From Galeruca laticollis (lineage: Eukaryota; Arthropoda; Insecta; Coleoptera; Chrysomelidae), in NCBI GenBank assembly GCA_963921935.1, contig OY998185.1, forward strand, positions 3,822,001 through 3,886,000: a stretch of 64,000 nt of DNA, in the 5' to 3' direction. Below the pieces are notes generated by a model, which had not been told where the DNA came from, searched no databases, and saw nothing but the letters and a program-made list of their open reading frames with translations. Positions 10,944-22,031 of the stretch are shown here, piece by piece. Positions within the stretch are counted from its first letter, which is position 1. Every line of letters starts with the position of its first letter. A program made the position numbers and the translations under genes.

Positions 10944-11633
10944 TTATTGAATTAAAGTAATAAGGGTGGTGTTGTCAGGAGGAACATAGTTATTTCCCAC
11001 CACTTGATGTGCAAAATTAGTATCTAAGGACAACAAAAATGAGTAGATCTCACTTAAGTGATCAATATCAGTTTTCCTGTTAATTACATTATTGTTTTGT
11101 GAAATAAAAGCCATTTCCAAGAATGATCTTTTCGTTTTGTTAGACTCAGTCGCTAACACCTTCACAGCCTCATAATTCATCTGATGATCAAGAGAATTTA
11201 CATGAAAAGCTAACGCGCACCTCTCTGGGTGTAATCTAGCATCACTCTTATGTGAAACTATACGGTTAGATAGAGATCTTAAAGTCTGTCCGATATATTG
11301 TTTATCACAATCTCTGCAAGGAATACTGTACACCACGTTAGTAAATGAAGTCAAGGGGTCTTTATCTTTAACTCTAGAGTAAATCGATCTGATTGAAAGA
11401 ACAGTTTTATTAGCAATTTTAAAATCACCACATGAACGGAGCAATCTGGCAAGTCTCGGAGTTATGTCCTTCATATATGGCAAAGTAGCGAAAACCGGTC
11501 GAGAAGGGGACACATCAGTTCCAACATCCGTCTGGGCTAAGTTAGGATGGCTATCTTCATGCAACAAATCCACAGCATTAGATGTGCTGAATAATATCTT
11601 ATTCAATAAAGGTCTTGGATAAGAGTTATCCAA
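10944..11633 (-). pseudogene. Penelope-like C-terminal part with GIY-YIG endonuclease (copy A)
   Basis: This 229-codon frame continues the RT frame after a single-base frameshift near 11690-11700. It holds the GIY-YIG nuclease of Penelope-like elements: 'NVVYSIPCRDCDKQYIGQT' with 'SLSNRIVSHKSD' after it, then the conserved His/Asn helix region ('CALAFHVNSLDHQMNY') and an acidic/aromatic tail ('SFLEMAFISQNNNVIN'). The nuclease nicks target DNA for priming. All visible catalytic blocks are kept. The only break from an intact single ORF is the shift to the RT part, which I infer from continued family similarity in the other frame across the overlap. Confidence 0.85.
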
Positions 11634-13480
11634 GAAAAGGTTAAGTAAAATATTAAGATTTTTATTATGAAAAACATTATTAAAATTCTGAGTACTCTCT
11701 GCTTCATTTGTTTAACCAAATTCACTTTCATGGAATGTTTGTGGTAGGAGTGATAATTAAGATATCTACCAGAGCTGCATGGCTTCCTGTACCAATCTAT
11801 AATAATTATATTGTTGTTACGAATAAATTTTGTATCTAAGAAAGGTACGGAATTCTCGAAGTCTTCCATTTCGATTGTGAATTGGATATTAGGATCAAAG
11901 CTATTAAATGTATCCAGAAGTTCATCAAGGCCTTCTCGAGGAAGTGCCAAAATAATGTCATCAACATACTTTTTTATAAAAAAAGGAGTAAAAGAAAGAA
12001 CAGGTATGACTGTATCCAGAACATCGTCCATGACATATGCTGCTAAGATAGGAGAAATTGACGCTCCCATTGGAGTACCAAAAGTTTGTTTGTAAATTTT
12101 GTTATTGAAGGAAAAATAAGTACTATCAAAAAGAAAAACTATTAATTCAAGAAAAGCTTCCTTCGGGATGGAGCAATGGACACCGATACGATCCCAACCC
12201 TTATCGATAGCTCTCAAACAAGCATCAAGATAAACATTACTGAACAACGAGACCACATCCAAACTGGCCAGAACATAATTTTCTGGAATTTCTAAGTTAT
12301 TAAACTTTTCAGAGACTTCAAAAGAGTCTTTGATAAAATACAAATTTTCATAATCATACGCTTTCGTCAGTATTTCTGTGCAGAACTGTGCAATATTTTC
12401 TGTGGGGGCTCCTATGGAAGCCACTATCGGTCTTACAGAGAGAACTGGTTTATGAATTTTCGGAAGAGAATAAAATTTAGGAGGGACACCATGGTAGCTC
12501 ATGAGTTTTTTCTTAACTGTTATGTCAATGTAATGTTTATTACATAATGATTTAATTAGGTTGTTACCCTTTCTTTGAATAGAGGAAGTAGGGTCACTAG
12601 ATAGTTCTACATAGGAACTGTTATTTAAAACAATATCATTAGATAATTCAATATATTGATGTCTGTCCATAATGACAGTAACATTGCCCTTATCGGATTG
12701 AGTAAGAATCAAATGAGGGTTCGCCTTTAAGAAGGCTTTAGATTTAAGTAAAAGGTTATGAAAGAAAGAATTATTATGTGGTTGTTTTATGTAATTAGTA
12801 ATAATATTAGTGGCTCTAGCTACCGTGATGTTTCTCATTTTCGAGTCTGTGATTGTGGAAGTGAGATAGTCTACATCTGATAAAATTGATTTAATTGAAA
12901 TATCCTTCAAAATGACTGGTTCTACACTAAACTTTGGGTCCAAAGCTAAAAACTGTGAAATATCATCAGGTATAGTGGTATTAGAAATATTTCTCAACCA
13001 ACCCTCTTTTGATTTTAACAATAATTTAAATTGATCACATTGTAATTTATTAAGTTTATGTATATTATTATATTTAATCTTATGAAAAAGTTTATTATAA
13101 GTAACCTGCTGTTTACTTGCAAAGTTTTGAAAGTGAAATTCACTAGATAAAGAAACTATTGTCCTTTTCAAAGATGACAAAGTTGATTCTAATTTACTAA
13201 TCAGTGAATGGTTATTAGAAATTTCAATATTAAGAAGCTTTATCCCTAACCTGTAATCAATCCCTGTTTTCTTGTGAATGTCCTGTCTCATCAGGAGGTC
13301 GTCAATTGGTCTAATAGCCGCAGTTATATGATTGGGTAAAATCCCTGATTTCCTACATTTCAATAAAAATTGTTTCCTGTTGTATTCACGGGCAAGTTTC
13401 ATTTTGGTTTTAGACCATGCTTTATATTTTTGAACAGCTGTTTCTCCGTAGTTTATGTAGATGTTACGATAAAACCCCAT
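11603..13480 (-). pseudogene. Penelope-like reverse transcriptase (copy A, 625 codons)
   Basis: The N-terminal part has features typical of Penelope RTs ('DKGNVTVIMDRHQYIEL', 'FYSLPKIHKP', 'RPIVASIGAPTENIAQF'). The RT core follows: 'VLASLDVVSLFSNV' (first catalytic Asp), 'IYKQTFGTPMGASISPILA', then 'FIKKYVDDIILALP' (YVDD box) and 'IQFTIEMEDFENSVPFLDT'. The frame ends shortly after 'SMKVNLVKQMKQRV', where a frameshift near 11690-11700 leads to the GIY-YIG frame. The start near 13480 lies about 10 bp from the junction with copy B, whose pseudo-LTR would serve as promoter. One indel apart, this copy looks intact and young. Confidence 0.88.
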
Positions 13481-13577
13481 GTCTGTAAGTAGAAGAAAGA
13501 TAGTCTTTGCTGACTAGTTAGGAATAAAACTAGTGAATATTGGGGATTGCAGCAAAAAATTGGAAAAGATATACTCT

Positions 13578-13624
13578 TAGCGGAAAATGTCCAAGCTTTC
13601 GAGGATGTTTGTCCTCATCATCAG
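13578..13624 (-). ncRNA. Hammerhead-like ribozyme motif, copy B
   Basis: Same motif as in copy A, 3410 bp further on: CUGAUGA, a 5-bp stem II, GAAA and GC...GCUA on the minus strand. Its position upstream of copy A's ORF fits the idea that such ribozymes process transcripts of tandem copies. Confidence 0.6.
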
Positions 13625-14353
13625 GGAAACTAGAATGAAAAAACAACAGTTAAATACTGTGGTCAAAGAGAATAATTAAAAATGAAATTCACAACCACGT
13701 GTGTACTTACCTCCGAAGTGAGGTTAGATTCCATAAAGATGTAAAATCGTAAACTACAAGTCGTAAATTGTGGAATATTCAAGTAGGAATTGAACCAACG
13801 GCCTAATCAATCGTGTCATAGCAACAATTGTAATTGTCGCAGCATTTTATAAAATAAAACCATTGATTTCATCTTCATGTGTCACCATACTAAACGCCGG
13901 CGAGGAAATGATATATTTTGCCTCCAAAAGGGAAGTGACAAGAGACAAACAGTGTTACCAACGTCAATAATGAGCTGTGGGACAATGCCACTATTTTCGT
14001 AATGGCAGCTGTAGGGCTAACAATTGGTGTAATGAGAAGATGTAATATTGTTGAAAAGAGGAAGAGAGAAAGAAAATGTGAGACAGAGCTAGGAGAACGC
14101 TCTCATTTTTATTATGTTTAGAGTGCGTAGAGAACATCACTTCGTTTTGACTAACACAAAGGAAGAAAAGAGAAGACAACAGAAAAGAACATTAATATGT
14201 AATAATAAACATAGTAACTAAGCAATTTAACAGTTCTCCAATCTGAATGTATCTACCAACACCAATACACTCAAAATTAGGTTTAATTAATTATTTGCTT
14301 ACTTGAATGTATCTACCAACACCAATACATTCAAAGTAAATTTATTATTATTA

Positions 14354-14872
14354 TTATTGAATTAAAGTAATAAGGGTGGTGTTGTCAGGAGGAACATAGT
14401 TATTTCCCACCACTTGATGTGCAAAATTAGTATCTAAGGACAACAAAAATGAGTAGATCTCACTTAAGTGATCAATATCAGTTTTCCTGTTAATTACATT
14501 ATTGTTTTGTGAAATAAAAGCCATTTCCAAGAATGATCTTTTCGTTTTGTTAGACTCAGTCGCTAACACCTTCACAGCCTCATAATTCATCTGATGATCA
14601 AGAGAATTTACATGAAAAGCTAACGCGCACCTCTCTGGGTGTAATCTAGCATCACTCTTATGTGAAACTATACGGTTAGATAGAGATCTTAAAGTCTGTC
14701 CGATATATTGTTTATCACAATCTCTGCAAGGAATACTGTACACCACGTTAGTAAGTGAAGTCAAGGGGTCTTTATCTTTAACTCTAGAGTAAATCGATCT
14801 GATTGAAAGAACAGTTTTATTAGCAATTTTAAAATCACCACATGAACGGAGCAATCTGGCAATGAAGGACAT
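14354..14872 (-). pseudogene. Truncated GIY-YIG domain (copy B)
   Basis: Nearly identical to the C-terminal 170 residues of copy A (one visible change in the segment 'DPLTSLTNVVYSIP'). It begins at the palindrome centre, where family similarity stops, so the first residues are fortuitous. It is a 5'-truncated copy with no RT. Confidence 0.88.
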
Positions 14873-15392
14873 AACTCCGAGACTTGCCAGATTGCTCCGT
14901 TCATGTGGTGATTTTAAAATTGCTAATAAAACTGTTCTTTCAATCAGATCGATTTACTCTAGAGTTAAAGATAAAGACCCCTTGACTTCACTTACTAACG
15001 TGGTGTACAGTATTCCTTGCAGAGATTGTGATAAACAATATATCGGACAGACTTTAAGATCTCTATCTAACCGTATAGTTTCACATAAGAGTGATGCTAG
15101 ATTACACCCAGAGAGGTGCGCGTTAGCTTTTCATGTAAATTCTCTTGATCATCAGATGAATTATGAGGCTGTGAAGGTGTTAGCGACTGAGTCTAACAAA
15201 ACGAAAAGATCATTCTTGGAAATGGCTTTTATTTCACAAAACAATAATGTAATTAACAGGAAAACTGATATTGATCACTTAAGTGAGATCTACTCATTTT
15301 TGTTGTCCTTAGATACTAATTTTGCACATCAAGTGGTGGGAAATAACTATGTTCCTCCTGACAACACCACCCTTATTACTTTAATTCAATAA
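14862..15392 (+). pseudogene. Truncated GIY-YIG domain (inverted copy C)
   Basis: Plus-strand twin of copy B. It starts 'MKDITPRLARLLRSCGDF' and ends 'PPDNTTLITLIQ', the same end as the other copies. It extends about 21 nt further 5' than copy B, so the inversion point is asymmetric. Downstream it carries the same 3' region and ribozyme motif in plus orientation. Confidence 0.88.
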
Positions 15393-16121
15393 TAATAATA
15401 ATAAATTTACTTTGAATGTATTGGTGTTGGTAGATACATTCAAGTAAGCAAATAATTAATTAAACCTAATTTTGAGTGTATTGGTGTTGGTAGATACATT
15501 CAGATTGGAGAACTGTTAAATTGCTCAGTTACTATGTTTATTATTACATATTAATGTTCTTTTCTGTTGTCTTCTCTTTTCTTCCTTTGTGTTAGTCAAA
15601 ACGAAGTGATGTTCTCTACGCACTCTAAACATAATAAAAATGAGAGCGTTCTCCTAGCTCTGTCTCACATTTTCTTTCTCTCTTCCTCTTTTCAACAATA
15701 TTACATCTTCTCATTACACCAATTGTTAGCCCTACAGCTGCCATTACGAAAATAGTGGCATTGTCCCACAGCTCATTATTGACGTTGGTAACACTGTTTG
15801 TCTCTTGTCACTTCCCTTTTGGAGGCAAAATATATCATTTCCTCGCCGGCGTTTAGTATGGTGACACATGAAGATGAAATCAATGGTTTTATTTTATAAA
15901 ATGCTGCGACAATTACAATTGTTGCTATGACACGATTGATTAGGCCGTTGGTTCAATTCCTACTTAAATATTCCACAATTTACGACTTGTAGTTTACGAT
16001 TTTACATCTTTATGGAATCTAACCTCACTTCGGAGGTAAGTACACACGTGGTTGTGAATTTCATTTTTAATTATTCTCTTTGACCACAGTATTTAACTGT
16101 TGTTTTTTCATTCTAGTTTCC

Positions 16122-16168
16122 CTGATGATGAGGACAAACATCCTCGAAAGCTTGGACATTTTCCGCTA
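16122..16168 (+). ncRNA. Hammerhead-like ribozyme motif, inverted copy C
   Basis: The motif appears on the plus strand: CTGATGA at 16122-16128, stem II GAGGA/TCCTC, GAAA at 16146-16149, and GCTA at 16165-16168. The copy stops within a few bases after the predicted cleavage position, where the TA tract begins. Confidence 0.6.
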
Positions 16169-16188
16169 AGAGTATATATATATATATA

Positions 16189-16500
16189 AACACTTCGCTA
16201 CTGTTAATTTACTTGTTCACTTGTTTATCTCACGAGATCACTTTATAAACTGACTCTTCCCGCTGGTCGTTATTCTTTATATAAGTGCATTTTTTACTAG
16301 ATAATTCTAGATTGCGGCTTACACAAAAACAATCGCTTCCCTGGCATTTTCTAGATAAGACTGGTCACAAAAACAATGTCTAGATAAGATAGTCACGAAA
16401 ATCGTAAACCTAAGATATACCTGCTCGTCCGCCAAAATTTTAACTTCATGGCTTAGAAGAGTCGGATAAATGGACTACACCAGTGTGCTGTTTCGTAACA
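16189..16500 (-). repeat. 5' part of the Gypsy 5' LTR (second half)
   Basis: On the minus strand it begins TGTTACGAAACAGCAC at 16500, a typical TG start of a Gypsy LTR. It runs to the TA tract at 16188, beyond which the Penelope array lies. Together with 9867-10012 it would form a TGT...ACA bounded LTR. Confidence 0.65.
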
Positions 16501-16950
16501 ATATTGCTGATTTTTAATATATAATCTTCTTTAGGTAATCCTATTACTGTATTTCCCTTATCTGCTTTTGTGAAAATAAGATTATTTGATTTTTGTTGAA
16601 TTGATTTGGCGACTGATAATTCAAAGTTGGGTTAGTTAAACTTTGAAATTCTTTTTTAATAGTTTCGGAAGCATTATGTTTTAAATTAGAATTATTTGGA
16701 AAATTATACAAGTTAATTTCTGTTTTTATACCTAGTTTGTTGAAGTTATCGAATGAACATGTGTGTTGAATATTATGTTTAAAACCTTTTTGTAATAATT
16801 GAACTTCTTTATCTGAAAAAACTGCATTTGAAAGATTGACGAATCTATAAAAGAATTTTTGTTCTGAGAATTTTGTTTGTGGGTTTCTTGATACTGGTTT
16901 ATTAGTTAATAATTCCCGTTTTTGTACTTGATATTTTTTGAGAAACATTA
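16501..16950 (-). pseudogene. Fragment of a second Penelope-like element (N-terminal part)
   Basis: The minus-strand frame (about 16948-16505) reads 'LSNAVFSDKEVQLLQKGF' and 'NQIILFSQ...', and just after a frame break 'TKADKGNTVIGLPKEDY'. These are the N-terminal linker and the 'KADKGN' block that precede the RT core in Penelope-like elements. It stops abruptly at the Gypsy LTR border at 16500, so the Gypsy element probably inserted into it. This lineage differs from the 10-16 kb array. Confidence 0.75.
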
Positions 16951-17194
16951 ATTTAATTTTATCTATTATTCTCCCTATCTAAAATTTCAAACTCTATGGG
17001 GTGTCCTATATGTGATATTTGTGAATGTGACCTTAACATAAATACTAAAAATATATCTCTTAGTATACTGATTATTATTTTCTACTTTTAACCATTTTTC
17101 TTTGCCATACTTGCTTTGTTGGCGAACTGCTCTGTCTGTTTTTAATTTCATGTATCTAGGGAATACATAATTTCTGGAACATTGCTTTAAACCA

Positions 17195-17410
17195 TTTTAC
17201 AATTTATCCAAGCTCAATAACAAATCCAAATCTTCCAAATTAATCAAATCAGGAGTTTATAAATTAAGATGTGGTAATGACAATTGTGATAAAATTTATA
17301 TCTGTAGAAAATTAGATTCTAATTATTCAAATCATTTATTAGAAAACCAACCACTTTCGACCCAAATTGAAATTATACATCCTATAAATTAAATCTTTTA
17401 GGCGCTCTTG
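17195..17410 (+). pseudogene. Fragment of a Penelope-like GIY-YIG domain
   Basis: The plus strand encodes 'LIKSGVYKLRCGNDNCDKI' followed by 'YICRK', an obvious relative of the 'GVYKLxCxxCxxxYIGQT' core of Penelope GIY-YIG nucleases, with the G of YIG changed to C. It soon runs into stops. It is a short, old remnant. The flanking 16951-17194 and 17411-17748 hold nothing I recognise. Confidence 0.7.
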
Positions 17411-17748
17411 AGATAAATAAAAACTAATATTCAGGTAACCTTCTTAACAACCAAATTGATATCAACCATTCTCCCTTATTAAACCTATTTACCTAGAAGA
17501 TAGTTTAGGAATGATTGTAGTAGTCTAAGATCCGGGATTAGAAAAATATACCCTCATCTGTTATTTAGATGAAACAATTTTTTATAAGCTGATTTCAATA
17601 TCATGAACTTATGAAAACAACCTCTGCCTTCATAAGCCTGCTGCAATTAATAGTAATTAATTAATTACCAACTAATTTATTTTTAATTTTTACTTTCTCA
17701 TATTAGTTACATGTAGTAAGTTAAAACCGTCAATATTTTATATTATAC

Positions 17749-18414
17749 AGTGTTGGGAACATTACGAGGGAACATAGGGTTTACCTTCAATGTGTTAGAA
17801 AGAGACAAAATACATATAAATTCAGTGCATCATTCTTTTTCGCTAACAGGATATCATAAAGTGGAAAACGTCCAATACAAGAAGTTAAAAATACAGATGT
17901 GTAATGTGAACAGTTTAGTTTATTATTTGAGAAATAATAAGATTGTATGTACTATACTGATAGCTTAATGCAATGAACAATAAAAAAATCAACACTACTT
18001 TCGTTTATCCCTTCATGATTAATTTACAAAGAAATAATTCAGTAGTAATAAAATTCACTATATTAGTTCGGTTAGTATTGGAATAAATAACCTAAATAAC
18101 CGTAACATGCGAAATAAAATTTGTATTAATAATAATATGTGTTTCCAAATATCTCAATTCTCATTTTTCGCTAACAGGATCTCATAAGTGGAAAACCCAC
18201 AACGCCGGCCTCTTACTATTTGTAGCTTCTGACAGTATTGCCAATTTTCATTGTATATTTATATTAATTGTAAAATGCATTGTTCTAACACGAGAACAAG
18301 TTATAAGAAGATTTTAATTATGATAATTCAAGAGGTTGTAACAGATCAAGATATAATTAATTCCATCTATTCGTTAAATATTTTATTGTAATGCTGGAAA
18401 TTGTTCTAGTTTTC
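17749..18414 (+). repeat. Left 666-bp arm
   Basis: Contains two copies, about 330 bp apart, of a 30-odd-bp motif starting 'ttttcgctaacaggat' and ending 'gtggaaaac' (near 17841 and 18169). Such spaced subterminal repeats are commonly transposase binding sites. The open frame at 17750-17968 has no known similarity. Confidence 0.85.
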
Positions 18415-18704
18415 AGTTTGAAAGCGGTTAAAACCTTTACTTTTTTTCAGATTTGGCAACGTGAAATTGGTCTCCAAACATCTGCCGTGTTTCGAATGTT
18501 AGTAAAAAAAAATTGGTATCTTCATCGTTTGTTATCGTTTATATGCAAATGAGAACGAATTCTCTGTGTAAACACACACACAGTGCAAATTAAAAAAAAA
18601 AGAAAATAAAACTAAAATCGAATTCTAATGCCTACAATTTTTAAATGAAAGTAATATTATGATATGTAATAAATTAAAAAATAAAACTTAATTCTTCAAT
18701 GAGC

Positions 18705-19685
18705 TTAAATCAAATGTTCGAATAAATACCCGTTTTGCGCTAAGCAGTAGCCGAGACGGTTATAAAATTCTTGACGAACACGTATGAGCATTTCAGTTGT
18801 TATTTGCATACAAATTTGTAAAATTTGTTCCCTAAGTTCATTTAGAGAAGAGGCTCTGTTTTCTTGAAACCCATAAATTCTCGATTTTATATTACCCCAG
18901 AAAAAAAACGTTGGGAGCCAGATCTGGAGATCTCGCAGGCCATCTTATGTTACCATTCGTGGAGATTATCCAATTGGGGAATTGTGTATTTAGAAAGTTT
19001 ATTGCTAGTCGATAATTATGTGATGCACAACCGTCATGTTGGTACCAGATATCATTGAAGTTGACACCTAATTGTATATGGGCAGGAGTAATTTGATTTT
19101 CCAGCATGTCCAAATATTTCTGTCCGGTTAAATTGCCGTCAATAAAAAATGGTCCAATTAAATGGTCACCTAATATCCCAGCCCAAACATTTAACTTTTG
19201 GGGATATTGAGTTCTACTATTGTAATGTTTGTGTAAATTTGTCCTTGACCAATATCGAATAACGGATGAATTATGTGCACCGTGTATGGGAAAAGTCGAT
19301 TCATCTGTGAACAAAATATTTTTCGAAAAGTGTGCGTCCAATTGTATTCTTTTCATAATTATTTCACAAAATTCCATTCTACGAAATTGATCGTCTGGAA
19401 AAATTTCATGGCTCTTTTTCAGTTTGAAATATGAGTGGACGATTGTAGGGGATTATTTTCCACACTGGCACAAACTAAAATATCTCTTTCTTCTTATTCG
19501 TGTTTTGTTTGACGTTTTTGTGTACGGGGTTCAAAATTTTTTATAACCGTTCTCACTTGTTTTTTGCTAATTGGTTGGGCATTTTCGAATGCCACAATAA
19601 ACAAATTTTCTGCTATTGCTCGATATGAATGACCCTGGTAGTACCATTTTACAATTTGCACTTTATGGTGTACTTGCATACTCAT
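18705..19685 (-). pseudogene. Mariner-type (DD41D) transposase, inactivated
   Basis: Starts at 19685 with a helix-turn-helix region ('HHKVQIVKWYYQGHSYRAIA'). After frame breaks around 19490-19380 the catalytic domain follows: 'ILFTDESTF' (first Asp), 'KLNVWAGILGDHLIGPFF', 'LTGQKYLDML', 'IWYQHDGCASH' (second Asp) and 'WPARSPDLAPNVFFLG'. The third acidic residue should be in 'xxDFFLWG' but is Val. Counting from the second Asp there are 41 intervening residues, the DD41D spacing. The C-terminal tail continues in another frame to about 18710 ('SRIYGFQENRASSLNELRE'). It cannot be catalytically active. Confidence 0.85.
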
Positions 19686-19689
19686 TTTA

Positions 19690-20692
19690 ATAAGATTTGC
19701 AAAAGATCGTTACTCATTCGCAAACAAACGTTTAGTGAAGTACCCAGATTGTACAGTTGAACATCTTCAAGAGGCGCACGCGCGATTCGTATTCGTCTGG
19801 TGTAATAATCTACGCTGGCTTTTAATTCTCTGTCTCATGATTGTCCTTCTCCAACACACTGGTAACTCCATGTGACCATGGTAATTTCTTTTTGGACGTG
19901 AGAGGATATCGTTTTACGTTGAAATTAAATGTGACTGATTTCTCTCACAAATAAAAAGGAATTTTTGAAAGGCACTCTACAATCTAACGCGTGGATTGAA
20001 AATGAGGAGAGGGGGCAGATAAAAGTAGAATTTGAGCTGTAAGCGAAATCGTTTTATCAGGAGCGTAGGAACCAGAGGCGGTTTACATTGAGATCTTTAA
20101 AACTATTCCTTATGATGTTAATGAAAATTATTATGCTTACATTCATTAATTGTACCCTCAATATCGACGAATGTAATTTTTTTAGCTATTTTCCAGTGAT
20201 TTTTTAGTGGTACTTATTTCAAATACCTATTAGGTAGATTATAATTTATTGTTCAAATCATATTAGCGTGTACTACCGGAACTGATATAGTGAATTAGTT
20301 GCTTACTACTGAATTATTTATTTGTAAATTCATCATGAAGGTTTTTAAATGAAACTCACGGTCTCTAGTTAATTCCACAATATAATAAAAGTTATTGAAA
20401 ATTCTAAAAAATTGACAATTGTTTCGATAAATCAATTGTATGCCAGGCACCGCCTTCGGAAAGACTACCGCCTAGTGAGTTGTAGGGTCACGGATGATCC
20501 TAACCAATGGAAATTAACAAGAATAACATTGTCGACGATTGAAGCAGCATTGCCAAATCGAAATCATTATCTGATGGAAGATTATTTTAAGGTGACAGAA
20601 AATAATTTTTACAATAATAAAAAAGTTATTGGCAATTTTAAAACTTTTCTAACTATACTCGATTCTCTAATTTATTCATTTTATACTTTTTC
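19690..20692. other. Interior of the fold-back element without recognised gene
   Basis: No known coding similarity. The stretch near 20260-20340 resembles part of the arms (compare 21035-21100), so an older partial arm copy lies inside. The word 'gaaactcacggtctctag' (20350) resembles 'gaaattcaaggtctctag' at 32253. A frame at 20412-20750 is unassigned and overlaps the right arm. Confidence 0.4.
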
Positions 20693-21358
20693 GAAAACTA
20701 GAACAATTTCCAGCATTACAATAAAATATTTAACGAATAGATGGAATTAATTATATCTTGATCTGTTACAACCTCTTGAATTATCATAATTAAAATCTTC
20801 TTATAACTTGTTCTCGTGTTAGAACAATGCATTTTACAATTAATATAAATATACAATGAAAATTGGCAATACTGCCAGAAGCTACAAATAGTAAGAGGCC
20901 GGCGTTGTGGGTTTTCCACTTATGAGATCCTGTTAGCGAAAAATGAGAATTGAGATATTTGGAAACACATATTATTATTAATACAAATTTTATTTCGCAT
21001 GTTACGGTTATTTAGGTTATTTATTCCAATACTAACCGAACTAATATAGTGAATTTTATTACTACTGAATTATTTCTTTGTAAATTAATCATGAAGGGAT
21101 AAACGAAAGTAGTGTTGATTTTTTTATTGTTCATTGCATTAAGCTATCAGTATAGTACATACAATCTTATTATTTCTCAAATAATAAACTAAACTGTTCA
21201 CATTACACATCTGTATTTTTAACTTCTTGTATTGGACGTTTTCCACTTTATGATATCCTGTTAGCGAAAAAGAATGATGCACTGAATTTATATGTATTTT
21301 GTCTCTTTCTCACACATTGAAGGTAAACCCCATGTTCCCTCGTAATGTTCCCAACACT
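20693..21358 (-). repeat. Right 666-bp arm
   Basis: Reverse complement of 17749-18414 with only scattered substitutions. It carries the same two subterminal motif copies. Confidence 0.85.
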
Positions 21359-22031
21359 CAACCTCACTGAAGTAGGCACCCATCTCTATGATTGCTATAC
21401 TTACCTGCAGCCAGGTGAGGAAAGGTAGATAAATGTAGCTTATTTCCCGTACATGTTAATTAAAAAATTCAAGTACAATAATAAACGGCGTCGAATTCTA
21501 AACATAATAATGTTTGGCTATCTTATAAAAGGCTGATGCAGCCAAAGATAAATAATAAAAATAAAAATTAGCGGCAGCTATGGGAGCTCATTGCGAAGAG
21601 AGAGATAGAATAATACATATTCCTTCAACGAACAAAGACAGCGTAAAACTCATGCGCGCGCACCACAGGCTCATTTAAACGTACTAGAATAGAGAGAGAA
21701 GATGAGAATTGGAGTATAAGAAAGGTAGACAGAAAGATAGCTCTAAATGTTTACGAAATTTTTTTAATTTTCGGAATAGTGTGCAATATTAAAGAAAATA
21801 TACTTTTGAGAAAAATTACCGAAATAGTTTACACTTACCGTGAAGTTTTCTTAATGCTTCAATTATTAAATTTTTTTATAAATTTCCTTAATTATAATTT
21901 TTATGCGCCCAACAGAAGGTTTAAAATGTTTGTTGTATTTATTATTAAGCAAATATTGTATACAAATGAAAAATAGAAAATTAAAGCAATTACATTATGT
22001 TGAAAATAATTGTAAGTCAAAAATCAATTAT
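21359..22031. other. Unassigned AT-rich sequence
   Basis: No gene recognised. It may include 3' untranslated sequence of the minus-strand gene remnant that ends at 22032. Confidence 0.35.

Larger units (their letters stand above)
10082..16172 (-). mobile_element. Penelope-like element array: full copy, head-to-tail truncated copy, inverted truncated copy
   Basis: The left edge sequence 'agaagaaagatagtcttt' (10081) recurs at 13491, defining a 3410-bp unit. Copy A (minus strand, 13490-10082) carries nearly the whole coding region. Copy B (minus strand, 14862-13491) is truncated at its 5' end and supplies the pseudo-LTR upstream of A. Copy C (plus strand, 14884-16172) is an inverted twin of B across a 21-nt spacer. 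This tandem plus inverted arrangement is typical of Penelope-like elements. Copies differ at only a few visible positions, so they are recent. The array interrupts a Gypsy LTR at a TA tract. Confidence 0.9.
17749..21358. mobile_element. Fold-back element with 666-bp inverted arms around a DD41D transposase
   Basis: Arms 17749-18414 and 20693-21358 are near-perfect reverse complements of equal length (666 bp), starting AGTGTTGGGAAC at the outside. The 2.28-kb interior holds a dead mariner-type transposase on the minus strand. Flanking bases do not show a clear target-site duplication. The outer ends do not look like short mariner TIRs; they are closer to hAT-like 'CAGTG' ends, so the transposase may be a passenger. 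Confidence 0.8.

Noticed and set aside
13790..13830. tRNA gene or pol III B box in the Penelope pseudo-LTR (minus strand 'GGTTCAATTCC')
   Set aside because: The B-box-like word is there in each copy, but I could fold no cloverleaf and saw no A box at proper distance.
17750..17968. 72-codon frame in the left fold-back arm
   Set aside because: The inverted counterpart in the right arm differs by frame-affecting changes and no similarity to known proteins is visible.
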